Assembly: GCF_037126465.1 (NCBI RefSeq)
Contig: NC_088210.1
Coordinates: forward strand, 20,423,511 to 20,487,510
Length of the DNA: 64,000 nucleotides
Reading direction: 5' to 3'
Source: Ornithodoros turicata
Taxonomy: Eukaryota > Arthropoda > Arachnida > Ixodida > Argasidae
In this document: positions 1 through 10,674 of the stretch, piece after piece
How the letters are laid out: every line of letters begins with the position of its first letter
Position numbering within the stretch: the first letter of the stretch is position 1
Position numbers and translations under genes: made by a program
The notes under the pieces: model-generated
What the model saw: only the letters and a program-made list of their open reading frames with translations
What the model was told of the DNA's origin: nothing
Database searches by the model: none

Positions 1-70
1 CTGAGCATATCTTCGGAGCATATGTGACCGGAAGTCAAAGGACCCACGTTCGACTCCTGGCGTCAGCACC
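1..70 (+). repeat. tRNA-like 3' half, cut by window start
   Basis: The stretch has a B-box-like T arm (ccacgTTCGACTcctgg, four of five stem pairs) followed by an acceptor-like end and a T run that could stop RNA polymerase III. The 5' half lies outside the window, so a tRNA gene, a tRNA pseudogene and a SINE head cannot be told apart. Confidence 0.3.
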
Positions 71-204
71 TTTTTACCTGACTTACTCGAAAACAGGCGC
101 CTCAATCTCTGCTTCTTCATAAGCTACTACTTTGCGCGTGCCATTTTTTATTTTTCTTCTTAGAACGAGCGATGTACATACACTCACTTTTGAACTACAT
201 GTTT

Positions 205-657
205 AAGGTTCTTCATTTTCGGGTGTTATTATTTTTGAAATTCGGGGGCAAAAATCGGGTGCTTCTTTCGAAAGAATATTCGAGGAAGAATCGGGCGTCT
301 TCTATCACGTGTTTTTATGTTGTGGGGAGTTTCCGAATGAAACTAAAATCGTGGAGTCAAGCTGCCAAGATGATCGTAGGGATGAATCATGAAATTCTGA
401 TAGGTGTACAAAAAAAGCGGACTTTTGTACTACCTTGGAGGCGACTGACAGGAGGACGTTCGGGTGTTTTCTCGGATGCTTAAGAATTAAGGTTGATAAC
501 GCGATTCATCACTTTCGTGGCTCACGTTGAAGCTATATCCGGTTGAAAGACCTCGCGGAATTCGAGGAGAAATCGGGTCATGCACGAATTTCAGAAAATT
601 TGTTCGGGGTGCACATATCGTGAAAAATCGGGTTTAACCCGAATACGAAGAAACCTA
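205..657. mobile_element. Old hAT-like non-autonomous element, TAGGGTTCC family, copy 1
   Basis: The ends resemble those of the better-kept copy at 22990-23473. The left end reads AAGGTTCTTCATTTTCGGG and the reverse complement of the right end reads TAGGTTTCTTCGTATTCGGG. The motif AATCGGG recurs inside, and the palindrome CGGGTTTAACCCG sits near the right end. The flanks share only TACATG, so the target duplication is decayed. No transposase is readable. Confidence 0.45.
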
Positions 658-1634
658 TATACATGCTGAACTCCATCATTTTAACTCTCTCATCTCTTTC
701 TAGTTTCTGTGTGTAAGCGTACTGGATTAGCGTCAGCTCGTCGTAACTCACATCCCCATTTTTTTCCTTCACATCACCATCACCATGACATACACTCACG
801 TGGTGCCTGGTCAGCAGTTTAGCAATCCAGTAGCCAACGCAGCAATACATCAAACATACTACGACGTGACATTTCGTGGCCGCGTAATTATCCAAAGCGA
901 TGTACCGAAGGAGTACGTATAATACGAAGTTTTTTTTTCCTCGCTGAAGCTGTAGAGGATGTTCGAGGAAGCTCTCCGAAGGACGTCGTTCGCGATCACC
1001 ACGAAAACAAACAAAGCTGGGCACCGTCAATTAATCATTGGCACATAGCGTTTACTCGAGAAGGTATTCAAGAAGCGCTTACGATGCACGTATAATGAGC
1101 TCGGCGCAAATGTTAAGAAATGAAGTAAAAGGAAAGAGCGAGAAAATGGGAAGAGAGATAGAGAGAAAGAAAAAAAGGGGAGTTTGTGGAGTTTGTTTCT
1201 CGTAAACCCTGCGCAGCGCAGCAAGCTGTACGAGTACGTGTGACATATGACTCTTAATATTTTTAATGTGCTAGCAACATTGTGTTAAAAGGGCTCGGGG
1301 CGACGCCTGGTAGGAAATAATCCCCAATTCGCCAGGCAACAGTGTTCTATGTGCCCGACACATGGGTGACACAAGGTTCAGATCTTGTAACCACCCTCAT
1401 GCGGTCGCGGAAGAGGGCACGTGCTGACAAGAGCCAATGGGAATAGCTGAAGCTCTTCTGACGTCAGAGCTGGGACGTGGAGGTGTGTTCAGTAGCCTGT
1501 GTTTCGCTACCTAGAACACAAAGAGAAATAATTGTTATTTCCTCAATGCTCTGGCGAGCACTACAATGCATGCCTGATGCGATGAATGACTTTCATATCA
1601 AAGTGTCAATCACTCTTAAAATGTCACAAAGTCT
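658..1634. other. No supported gene
   Basis: The - strand has a 150-codon open frame (578-1030) that runs into the neighbouring hAT copy and matches nothing I know. At 1285-1330 a short inverted motif (GCCTGG/CCAGGC) flanks unrecognised sequence. A full CRE octamer TGACGTCA lies at 1459-1466. Confidence 0.4.
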
Positions 1635-1872
1635 CTAAGCTCCGGACGGTCGTCCCCTTTTAGGACTATTGCGTTCCGGTTTAAGTGGAAGGAGTGACAG
1701 TGATGGAGGTGCTGGCAGCGGCGGAGCGAATATCACGTGGATATCACGTGGTTTGGAAAAGTTTTTTGAAGGCGGCGGTGGTGGTAGTGTAACGGCCGGA
1801 CGGGACACTGGTGACGAAATTAGGCACTTCATAGGTGGGGCAAAAACGAGAAATAGACGTATTGTAGGTTAA
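1635..1872. other. Open on both strands; Gly-rich (+) or Pro-rich (-) frame, unrecognised
   Basis: The + frame has Gly/Ser-rich stretches around the segment ITWISRGLEKFFEGGGGG and ends at 1872. It has no ATG start, and the only possible donor nearby is poor. The - frame over the same bases is proline-rich. The GGC/GGT repeats explain why both frames stay open, so I do not call a gene. Confidence 0.2.
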
Positions 1873-3535
1873 GATATGACGAACTTTTTAAGCACACCAA
1901 TATGATCATTCTACACCATCACGCGAAATCTCCCGCAGTAGTTAGAGGGTATTTCTTCTCGTACAGGACCGCTGATAGAAGGTTTAGGAACTCTTCCCGC
2001 ATTTTTCGATATAGTATACCCAACATGAGCATACACCGCAAGAGTCAGGTACGATGGCTGAAAATGTCTGTTTGATATATCGTCCGCTCCAGATCTGAGG
2101 CTTTTGTTTCAATCTGTTCAGACTATATTTAACGCACTAATATGCAACCACCCGCAATCTGCCTTCACCGAATCGCTGGATTTTCCACTTTTCGACTGCC
2201 CAAATCCCTGACTGGGTTTGACATTCTGCTCTGCCAAACAATCATGCGTGCGTTCAGGGTTATAAGCTATCTACGCAACTGCTTAGCATTTGGTAAATTT
2301 TAGAGGGACAATGGATTACTTTTCGCGCTTAGTTTCCCGTGTCATCGTCACTTCTCCTTCATTTATTGTTGTTGTTTTCGCGCGTGCAATGCTACACAGT
2401 GACCGGCACGAACGACAGTCTCAATCAATATAGTGGCTAAAGCGCGCGCACACAGAGATAGGTTGATAATGTTATGGGCCATTCACCGCCGCAGAGGCAG
2501 TTCACCGTTCCATTACTTTTGCGATGTGGCTAAGAAGTTCCATAAAAGACACATTCTTAACCCAATACAGCGCTTTATGCCCTGATCACGACGAATCACC
2601 GCGTATTCTTTTATCATCATTATCATCACCTCCGTACCAGACCCAACGGCAGTGGGGTATCGGTTGTTGCGTGGGTCGCGCAGGTTTTTGTGGCAATTAT
2701 CATAGCTGCATAAGTAACACAAAAAGGCTGACGTTTCCCGCTTTCAACAAATCAAGGGCGAGAAGGCTGTCATTCTGGATCCTGATTGGTCAGGATCGTG
2801 TAAGTTCCGTTTGAAGATTGTAGGACATCGAAAACTGTCTCCTCGAAAGCGCCTCCCAGCGCCGCGTTTAATAACTTTAATAGCTGCTCTGAAGGAACAA
2901 AGGAAAAAGTGGTGAGCGCTGGCTATTTAAGAACTCCACAACGAGTAAGAGAGATTTTGTGCGGGATATTTGCTTATTGGGTGACGCGTTGGACCATCGA
3001 TCATCGTAATTTTCAATCAACGATGTCGGTAACTGCGAAGTCAGTAATATATCCCGCAAGCCCTTATTGCTAGTCCATGCTCTGAGAGCTGTCATTGCAG
3101 GAACGACGTTTAATAAGGGAGACGTCCTTGTTCTCTGTAGTAACATGTCATGACACCCGTGTACTGACAGTGGCGATATGCGCGGCGTCCAGTAACACGT
3201 TTTCTGGAGGAAGCAAGAGAGCTCTGCAGCCGCTGCAAAGATACTCGATACTTTTCTAGCCTCCGCGAGGGCTCGCATGTCCCGGGGGTTCCACTTTGGA
3301 CTTTGAAATTTGGCTGTCGTCGAAAAAGCCAACCAGAAACGAACCAGGCACCTCCCGATTGCCGGCAACGTGTGTTCCAACAGCGCGTCCTGAGAATTTG
3401 CAGACTTGATTCAGGGGGAAAAGAAGTCTTGTTCGCGGTTACCATGTTCTCTCTCGGAGGTGCATTTAGAAGCCAGGAAGAGGTGAGCATTCATCCTATT
3501 AGAATACTCGGTACCCAGACCTCGCTAAAATAAGC
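1873..3535. other. No supported gene
   Basis: Around 2474-2520 the sequence resembles the reverse complement of the LINE-C tail (ATTCACCGCC then GGCAGT). Overlapping - strand open frames at 2877-3490 (167 and 126 codons) have no recognisable domain, signal peptide or splice context. The rest shows nothing I can name. Confidence 0.35.
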
Positions 3536-3605
3536 GTACTGGAGTAGCCAGCCCAATGTATAGAGTTGGGCCAACATGTCATTTTTTGCTTTTTTATACC
3601 GACCA
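3536..3605 (+). mobile_element. LINE-D 3' tail fragment
   Basis: The stretch shares the pattern GGAGTAGCC, then GGGCCAACATGTC and a T-rich run, then a CCAA-type tail, with copies at 15113, 58300 and 61528 (+) and 3838 and 7220 (-). Only the last about 70 bp are present, as expected for a 5'-truncated non-LTR insertion. Confidence 0.45.
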
Positions 3606-3837
3606 ACCAACCAGGACATTCTTTTATAATTTATTCGAGATTAGCTCCGCATGCCGCTTCTAACGACCTCGGCGACAACAACCGTACGACCCCTGTAATC
3701 CCCGAAGTGCCTGTTAAAGAGCTGAAAAAGCAATGTTGCCAACAATAATTGTCAAGCACACTTGTGCTTCAGGTTAGTCCATTCAACTGTTCAATAATGA
3801 AAAAAAAAACGTATTTTCAAACAACGTACTTGTTAGT

Positions 3838-4012
3838 TGGTTTTAAGAAAAAATAAAATGGAGATTTTGGCTTCACTAATGTGAGGCCCGCAACTCCACA
3901 CCACTTGCACCAGTTACTTTGGTGGAAAACTCCTGTAATGATGATGCCAATGAAGAGGATGATGATGATGGTGATGATGATGATGATGATGATTAGTGGT
4001 GGTGGTAATTCC
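3838..4012 (-). mobile_element. LINE-D 3' tail fragment with (GAT)n block
   Basis: The reverse complement reads as the LINE-D tail (GGAGTT, GGGCCTCACATTAGTG, then CTCCATTTTATTTTTTC). An imperfect GAT/GGT trinucleotide array follows at about 3950-4010 and produces open frames rich in His or Ile on the - strand that are not genes. Confidence 0.4.
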
Positions 4013-4297
4013 GACAGAAAACAATTGCACACACACTGAGATGTCACAGAACGCGCAAAAACGCAACACGCAAACAGTCCCCAGAACCCACAAAACACAC
4101 ATAGGCTCAAAACAAACTTACTTTCCTGGCAAAGTACTCTCTCATTTTGCGCACATGACCCTTCCGCCTTGAGGCGTAAAACGGTTGCTTTATGTACTCC
4201 TGTTTTTCCTCTAAATATGAAATATAAAGATATATATATACTCCTAAGTCGGAGTTTTCTTCGACAAGAGGCAAGCTACTCCCCTTCCTACTCCTCT

Positions 4298-4570
4298 GTC
4301 CCGCTCGTTTGTGGTAGCCAAGGTCGTGCTAAAGACTAGGAGGTAGTGGGTTCGAATCCTATACCTCCGGCTGTACTGTCTGAGGTTTTCCCTGTGGTTT
4401 CCGGAGACTTTCCGGACGAATGTCGCACAGTTCCCCCTGAAGTCGGCCCAGGACGCATACTAATCCCCCCTCTCCCCCACTCCTTCCTGCTGTCCTCTCT
4501 CCATCTGTTCACGTCTGTACGCCGCTCATAGCCACAGTTGCTTCGCGGCGCTAACGCGCAATTAAAACAA
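4298..4570 (+). mobile_element. SINE1 copy, 5' end decayed
   Basis: A tRNA-like head with B box GGGTTCGAATCC (4349-4360) is followed by the family body: CACAGTTCCCCCTGAAGTCG, CCACTCCTTCCTGCTGTCC, CTCTCCATCTG and GCTTCGCGGCGCTAAC. The A-box half seen in the copies at 20046 and 31691 is missing here. It ends in an A-rich tail. Confidence 0.75.
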
Positions 4571-4766
4571 AAATCCTGCTTCATTTCTGTGCATCTGTCT
4601 TCATGAGCCTTTGCGCCATGAAAACCTGAATCATCATCATCATCATATCTTCCCGACTATATATGTATACCGGCTTAGGACAAACCTGTAGCTGCCCTGT
4701 TCCGAAGTTGTTCCAATATATTAATTAATATTATTTGAGCACGCACACGCACACACACGCGCGTTA
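4571..4766. other. Spacer with CAT and CA microsatellites
   Basis: A (CAT)n run lies near 4631-4647 and a (CA)n run near 4740-4760. No gene is visible. Confidence 0.5.
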
Positions 4767-4866
4767 GGTGATGATGAGGTGGGAGATTCACCGCGCCGTT
4801 GTGGCAGTATACGCTGTTTCATTGCTTTCTGGGAACAAATGAGGGGATGATGATGGAAAGAGTACT

Positions 4867-4902
4867 CTCCATATTTTTCTTTCTCATCCAATCCAATCCA
4901 GG
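4867..4902 (+). mobile_element. 36-bp LINE-D tail inserted in LINE-C UTR
   Basis: The sequence CTCCATATTTTTCTTTC followed by CCAATCCAATCC is the end of the LINE-D tail. The direct repeat GTACT is present at 4862-4866 and 4903-4907. Removing the insert restores the LINE-C UTR pattern seen at 32838. Confidence 0.55.
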
Positions 4903-5077
4903 GTACTTTTAAAGATCTGTCGCCAGTCCGGTGGAGCGCAAACGCTCCGCGAGAACACGAAGACCTTGCATCTGGTGGAAAGCGTTCCACCGCGGTCCGA
5001 GAATCTTGGCGAGGTCGAACAGCCGTTGGTCGATACGTCGCAGACCAGTTTCCATGAGTGTACGCTCCTGGTGATGT

Positions 5078-5198
5078 CGGCACAGTTTCCCTAGAAGTCG
5101 GCCCAGGACGCACATTCCCCCAGAGCAGTAGTCGTGACGTTCCCCACCTCTGTGAAGCCGACAACGGCGAGCTTTCTCAGAAGCACCGCCACCACCAC
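5078..5198 (+). mobile_element. SINE2 fragment inserted in LINE-C, 8-bp duplication
   Basis: The insert starts CGGCACAGTTTCCC, continues AAGTCGGCCCAGGACGCAC and TAGTCGTGACGTT, and is also found at 46695-46815. GGTGATGT flanks it at 5070-5077 and 5199-5206. It splits the LINE-C frame between the Cys/His region and the QERTLME segment. The 5' half is missing. Confidence 0.7.
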
Positions 5199-5398
5199 GG
5201 TGATGTTGTCCACAAGCCAGGATGATGTGGTGGAGGTCGCCGTGCACTTCATAGGTAGGGCATAGGGAAGACGAGGTTAGGCCGAGACGGTGTTTGAAGG
5301 CAGGTGTAAAGGCAACGTTCAGCCGGTTCATGCGGTGGAAGAGAGTGAGCAGCATCCCACTGACAGCACAGGCATATTCCAAAATAGGCATAGACACA

Positions 5399-5805
5399 CA
5401 TCAAAGAGGGTGCGGACACCTTAAGCTTCGCTGAATAAAGTTTACTGCATGTAATATATCGAAATACGCAGTACAACTCAGAGCATCTATGGTTGGGGGT
5501 ACGAACAACGGTCGAGAAAGCCGCAAACCTGCGAATTTTGTTCAATAATTTCCGTTTCTATAATTTTTTTGCGTTTTTTTTTTCTGTAATCAAACTCAAA
5601 ACCCAAACTCATGCGACTTGCTTAGTTACGTAGTCCTCCGCGATAAAAAAAAAAGAAAGAAAAGAGAGAGAGAGAGAGAGACCTTAGAAAAACAGTTTCA
5701 AGTTTTCGCATCATAGTCTGCAGAAGAAGAAAAATACTACAGATATCGTCCTGGCCACACCAAAAGGAATAAAATACAGCATTCTGTAGCGGCCATAGGT
5801 CCTTC
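5399..5805. other. No gene; (GA)n microsatellite
   Basis: A (GA)n run lies at about 5658-5681. Nothing else is recognisable. Confidence 0.45.
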
Positions 5806-5872
5806 CAGACAACAACAACAACGGATACATTAATGATGATGAACGGGGAAATTCGCCACATTAGGTGCCTCC
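5806..5872 (-). mobile_element. LINE-A 3' tail fragment
   Basis: The reverse complement gives GGCGAATTTCCCCGTTCATCATCATT and then a (GTT)n tail, the ending of the LINE-A copy at 45305-45366. Only the tail is left. Confidence 0.45.
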
Positions 5873-7219
5873 CAACACCCCAGACAACATAACCAGTGGA
5901 CAGTAATTCCCTTGTGAAACGAAAGTAAATGCTGGGCAAGTAGTAGCTTCCGAGAATTTCGCGACAGCCGTTTCTTTCGCACAATTAAGGCTCTGCGAAA
6001 TATTGGTATATGTGACACAAAAATACTGGCATTGCAATTCGCAACTAGTATGACTCACGAATGCGAAATGTCTCGATGTATGCAATTTGTTGTACAGTAC
6101 GACAGCAAGTTAAGGTAGTCGGTACGGATTAATGACTAACCCTAGGAATGTTATCCTTCTTTCCACAAAACTTTTCCTGTATTTCTGTGTTCATTCTTGT
6201 TACAACCGTAAGCCAATCGCGAGTGAGCTGAGCTTGTGCGTCCTCTGTGTTCTTTTTCTTTCTTTCTTTCTTTCTTTTTTTTTTTCGTGTGTGTATTCGG
6301 CAGCTCTACAATCATCAATTTGTTGCAGCATGTTAACTTTTTTGACAAACCTGGCAACATTTTTAACTGCTTCTTTGAACGTTTTCGATGCAACTTTTAC
6401 GAAAATACGGTCGGATATTTCACGTTCCTAAACATTTCATACGGCGCATTCCTCGAAAGGTAACCGAAAACTGAAAAAAAAAATATATATATATATATAT
6501 ATAGTTCTATCGCCCAAGATGTGCGCAATGCTTTCACTTCCAGCCGTTGGAAAAAGACGTGGACAGCTGGCAGTCACCTTGTGTTTTGTTGTTCAACGAA
6601 AACAACCAAATTATATAACTATAATATGCTAACATGCTGCGCTCGCTACAGTTAGACTATTTCGACAACTTCGCCTTCGAAGGCAGTGTAAGTGCACGCG
6701 TTTTTCCGCATCAACAATTCGAATAAGTATATACAATAACGCGTCAGGAGCAGCTGTACTGATTTACGTCAGAGACTCTTTCTATATTTCCTTCCAGCTG
6801 TATGTAGAGAGCTCCGTTCGTCCTTCGCGATTTCTCGAATGCTGTTATATATAGTTCGGCTTTTCCGTAGCGTCGCCTGCCACGTGCGTGCTCCGTACAA
6901 TATGCAAGATGATGATGATGACTGAAAGAAAAAAAAAAGGGGGGCAATATGCACTCTAAGTGCAAAGTGCATTTCGTACGGATGCCTGTCCTTCGATTTC
7001 GCACTGAACGTGCTATGGGTTTGTGAAATGAAGGATAGGTTCGAAAGAAAGGTTGTTTGTATGCAGTTCGGTTTTGCACCGGAGAAACGGTAAATCTTCA
7101 ACAAAGAGGGATGCCTCCTTCCGTTTTTTACAGCGAATAAAGTAAGCTATGTGCGACATCTCCATTTCTTTTTCTGCATCCACAAATGTGGGCTCATGCG
7201 ATTTGATTTGACTCGATTT
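5873..7219. other. No supported gene; simple repeats
   Basis: There are (TTTC)n at about 6254-6285, (AT)n at about 6481-6503 and (GAT)n at about 6907-6922. The open frames here owe their length to these tracts. Confidence 0.4.
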
Positions 7220-7298
7220 GTAAAAAAAAAAAAAAAAAAAAAATGAGATGTTAGTCTCCACCCACTATGGACTGGCTACTCCAGGATGCGATTTGTAC
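7220..7298 (-). mobile_element. LINE-D 3' tail fragment with A tract
   Basis: The reverse complement reads GGAGTAGCCAGTCC, GGAGACTAACATCTC and then a long T run, the LINE-D ending. The A tract at about 7221-7243 on the + strand is part of it. Confidence 0.45.
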
Positions 7299-7858
7299 GT
7301 TATTAGATTTGTTGTATACCGACTTTGGCAGAGAGACCTCCCAAGTTTGACGATGGACACTGGTATGTCATTTGCATGCAGACGTAGTTTTGTTTTCTCT
7401 CGACAAACCCCTGGCACAGAGACGACGAGAAGACGTCACAAAACTTCGAGTATTTTTTATTTTATTTTTCTCGGCGTTTCCTAGCTCTCTCAGGAATGCA
7501 TCGTGGATGGATGGAACGCCATTTGTCTGTGGCGCAGATACGCGCTCCCTTGCATTTTAAAAGCCCTCTAAGTAGGCTAGGAGGTGAGCGTATGGGCGCT
7601 TGTATTCACTCGAAAGAAGCAAAGGCGACAACAATGCCTTCCACTAGAGGAGGCTGCAACGAGCCGTCCATGTCGGAAGATAAAATTACGCGCGAATGTC
7701 TTCGTCATCATCTTGTCCTGGACGTGTTGCACCTGGCCAGAAAGATGGACAAGTGGAATTCATTTCCATAAAAGGTGTTCTACGTCATTGAACTGAGAAG
7801 CAACTGGTTAGAGACAGACGGCAGAATAGCCATCGGATACAGCGGCGTGCACTATGAG
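7299..7858. other. No supported gene
   Basis: Nothing recognisable, apart from the 8-bp target copy ACTATGAG at 7851-7858 that belongs to the next element. Confidence 0.4.
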
Positions 7859-8160
7859 CAGGGGCGGATCCAGGGAAGATCCTCGGGGGGGGGGGGGCAC
7901 TAAAAAAAGGGAGAAGACGGGGGGGGGGGGTCGCCATGTAAGACGGCGAGCTGCTGCGCTTTCATTTCACACCAGAACTTTATTTATGATCTACATGTTG
8001 CGAAGCTTAGCAAGCTGTAGATGAACGCCACCGCGCGGCGTGTGCGGAAAACGAAGCGTGCGGCAGGAAAATCTGCCGGAAGGGGGGGTAGAGGTATGTC
8101 TCGGGGGGGGGGGGGGGGGTCCGGGCCCCCAAGCCCCCCCCCCTCCTGGATCCGCCCCTG
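7859..8160. mobile_element. hAT-type MITE with perfect 16-bp TIRs and 8-bp duplication
   Basis: The left end CAGGGGCGGATCCAGG (7859-7874) and the right end CCTGGATCCGCCCCTG (8145-8160) are exact reverse complements. ACTATGAG flanks both sides at 7851-7858 and 8161-8168. An 8-bp duplication with a CAGGGG start is the hAT superfamily signature. At 302 bp and with no transposase it is non-autonomous. Long G and C runs lie just inside both ends. Confidence 0.93.
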
Positions 8161-8168
8161 ACTATGAG

Positions 8169-9518
8169 TGTACCTTCTCTACTAAAAAAAATATGAGGAG
8201 ACAGAGCTCCAAATGAGCGTTGAGACATATTCTCAATCCATGTAAGGACTAAGTATATACCTTTGCTGGTAAGTGTTGCACAGAGGTGCAGTTCAAAAAG
8301 AAGCGATCCATAGATTCTGATAGGGTACAATAGGTACTACAATAGGTCCCAGTGCGTAAAAAGATTATGCAAATTGTGTTCGTCACAAAAAATTAGGTTC
8401 ACATTCATGGGTTGCTACTGGCTAGAAAACAGAGCCTGTGGCTGCCAAAACGATGGCAGGGGTGTCCAGTTTGTGTGATATACCCAAATGTACCGCGGTA
8501 GCATTGACATGATCGCATGATGCCGTCAAAGACGAGATAGACCAGTACCAGTAGAAATGTCAAAGATCTACGACGGTCAAATGCTGTAATGATGAGCTGT
8601 CTCCAGGACCAAGTAGCACTCTCAAACTCAGAGGACTTGCTCTAACCTTGCCTATGAATAAACGCAAACACGACCGCTCTCATTCATGAACAGCACAGTG
8701 GTTCATATGGCCCTGATGAACTTCGTCCTCCTTTGCTCACTGTAAAGTCGGTATATTTTTGTATTGAATCATTTTATCGCCTTTCCAAAGCCAGCACGTG
8801 AGGTCAAACGATGTAGGCCTTCTTTCTCCGTATGGTCTACCCGAGTGTGATCAGAACTATTTTCCGTGGCTTGCAAGTTACAACTCGGTGGTTGATAAGG
8901 AGCGAGAGAGATTATCCCAGCGATATTGGGAGACTTTCACGAAAGAACGACGGCGAGGGCAATTTTGATCCACCACTGATTGCTTTCGCTAATGACAGAA
9001 AAGGCAATATTCACTTGCCCGTGAGAGGGCAAGAAAGTCGATCTCGTAAATCGCAGCATGTGTACTATGTTTTTAGTTTCGTTTTCATCGCCTCATTTAA
9101 ACGAAGCTTTTTGTGCCACGGCTCCACAACACGCCGTATCATCCAAGGTTCAGTAGGTGCGGCTAAGCTTAAACTACATACGGGTTGTGCTTGGTGTTCT
9201 TTTCATGTAGCTGCGTTTGCCTCGTTAAACATGAACACTTATAAAACGCGTGGCGAGGAGCCAGGTTCGCACACTGCAGGTTCTGATTGGTCCTAATCAG
9301 TGCAGTTCAACTCATACTTTTCTCACGTCTGTTGGATATTCAAATAGTTCAGATTTCGCGACAGCAACGAGAATAATACTATTACTGAGCATATGACCTA
9401 AGTATAAGTTTATCCCCAACTAAACAGGAATCCCACAGAGATGATGTTGGAGGGTTTGCTAGAGCTCTGTTCAGACGTATTATTGCACCAGGACCGACTT
9501 TAAGAAGAAATTCGTTCA
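8169..9518. other. No supported gene
   Basis: A 154-codon + open frame at 8832-9296 has no recognisable domain, splice context or signal sequence. No repeat family was recognised either. Confidence 0.35.
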
Positions 9519-9661
9519 GGAAATTCCTCAATGCTGTCCTCAGTAGCTTTGCCACGGCTCCACGGAAGAGCAGCGTTGAGGACAGTTGAGGGCAGCGTTG
9601 ATGACAGGCGTTGAGGACGAAGCTCTACCGAAGCTGCTTAGGACACCATGAGGAATTTCTT
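9519..9661. repeat. Imperfect foldback around short tandem repeats
   Basis: The left arm 9519-9552 (AGGAAATTCCTCAATGCTGT onward) pairs with the right arm 9628-9661 over about 34 bp with several mismatches. Between them the unit GCGTTGAGGACA occurs about three times in variant form at 9571-9620. Confidence 0.5.
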
Positions 9662-10072
9662 CAAACGTCCGTACGAGTACAAGCGGGCCCAAGTCTTGGA
9701 ACTGTTCTCCTGGCCGTGATATGACAGTAGACTTTCTAAGGCCACTACGAGGTAACTTGCCATTGAAGCTTGGTCCTGCTCCACACTACTACGGACAACC
9801 TGTTGCAGGTTTTATCGTCGTCCGTTGTCCCATTTACGCTAGTGATTCTACCCAAACAGCTGGAAACGTGGTGGAGCACACACGCTTCGCATCTTTTTTC
9901 TTAGTTCTTGTCTTGGCAAGGTAGTTATACTGTCCCCTTAAACGTATTGCAAACCACAGCATCATTCGACGAATACAGACAAGATACGGGTCTAATTTAA
10001 CAAAGGCAACGAAGCCAGGCGGTTCTGCTATTGCCAACTTCTCGTGGTCTAGGTAGCCTTAAAGGGGGTCAC
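9662..10072. other. No supported gene
   Basis: Nothing recognised. The phrase TTAAAGGGGGTCACTAGCTCG just before 10080 may be the start of the tRNA-headed repeat that follows. Confidence 0.35.
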
Positions 10073-10160
10073 TAGCTCGTGTGGTACAGTGGATAGCGTG
10101 CTGGCCATGTCACGTCGTGACTGGGAGGAACCCGGGTTCGAATCGCGTCATGTGATAGCA
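10073..10160 (+). mobile_element. tRNA-derived SINE head or tRNA pseudogene
   Basis: An A-box-like TGGTACAGTGGATAGCG and a B-box-like GGGTTCGAATCG sit at tRNA spacing. The acceptor arms do not pair well, so it is unlikely to be a working tRNA. The sequence after it does not match the SINE1 body. Confidence 0.45.
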
Positions 10161-10674
10161 GCCCAACTGTTGACGTTTGCACCAGCCAGAGATGTTGAAG
10201 ATGTCATGACGTTGAATTTCGGAACCACGGAGCGCAAAACATCGTTTCACACAAACAAACTGAGCGCTCCGACTCACAGCTGACAACGAAGTATGTTTAT
10301 TGTCTGGTAATTTGAAACGTCATGTGCGCAGCTCGGCCCCCCGATTGGACGGCAAAAACGCTACGTAGCCATGTGACGTATGCCTGGTGGAGAGAGGCTC
10401 GCTGGTTACTCATGTTTGAAAGCAGTTATATGGTTCAATGAGCTGGCACGAGCCGAACGAAATGTATATTTGGGTATTATGATCTGCGTTCTTTCATGGG
10501 GTATCATTATTTCAGAAATGTTTGGTGGCCTGTTTACGGCCCCTTTAACGCTTCTGAGAGAGGGTTTGGTGCTGTTGTGAAGTTACAAACACGTTTACAT
10601 TGCTTTACACATTATTGCTACGTAAATGAGTCGAAACCAAAACCGGGCGCCTCAGGGGCACACTTAAAGTGGCC
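10161..10674. other. No supported gene
   Basis: Nothing recognisable. CTTAAAGTGGCC borders the LINE 3' end that starts at 10675 on the - strand. Confidence 0.35.

Larger units (their letters stand above)
4767..5398 (-). pseudogene. LINE-C ORF2 C-terminus plus 3' UTR, broken by two later insertions
   Basis: On the - strand the frame carries the C-terminal Cys/His region of a non-LTR polyprotein (LCPTYEVHGDLHHIILAC). It is interrupted and then resumes as QERTLMETGLRRIDQRLF and ends at GLATDL. The order matches other copies here: finger, then LxxxLGP, then a short leucine-rich end. Two insertions interrupt it. One is 5078-5198, flanked by GGTGATGT duplications. The other is 4867-4902 in the UTR, flanked by GTACT. 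The UTR holds a TTTCCATCATCATCCCC motif shared with the copy at 32838. Reverse transcriptase is absent, so this is a 5'-truncated dead copy. Confidence 0.75.

Noticed and set aside
578..1030. - frame of 150 codons with a hydrophobic stretch and a GTGAGT donor near 799
   Set aside because: It runs through the end of a hAT copy, and the possible exon (about 800-949) has no known match.
2877..3490. Overlapping - frames of 167 and 126 codons
   Set aside because: No domain, splice context or signal peptide. Two overlapping open frames suggest chance.
3817..4110. His- and Ile-rich - frames
   Set aside because: They are products of the GAT trinucleotide tract.
8832..9296. + frame of 154 codons
   Set aside because: No recognisable motif and no promoter or splice support.
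10073..10160. A working tRNA gene
   Set aside because: A and B boxes are present but the acceptor stem does not pair and no sensible cloverleaf could be drawn, so it is called a SINE head.
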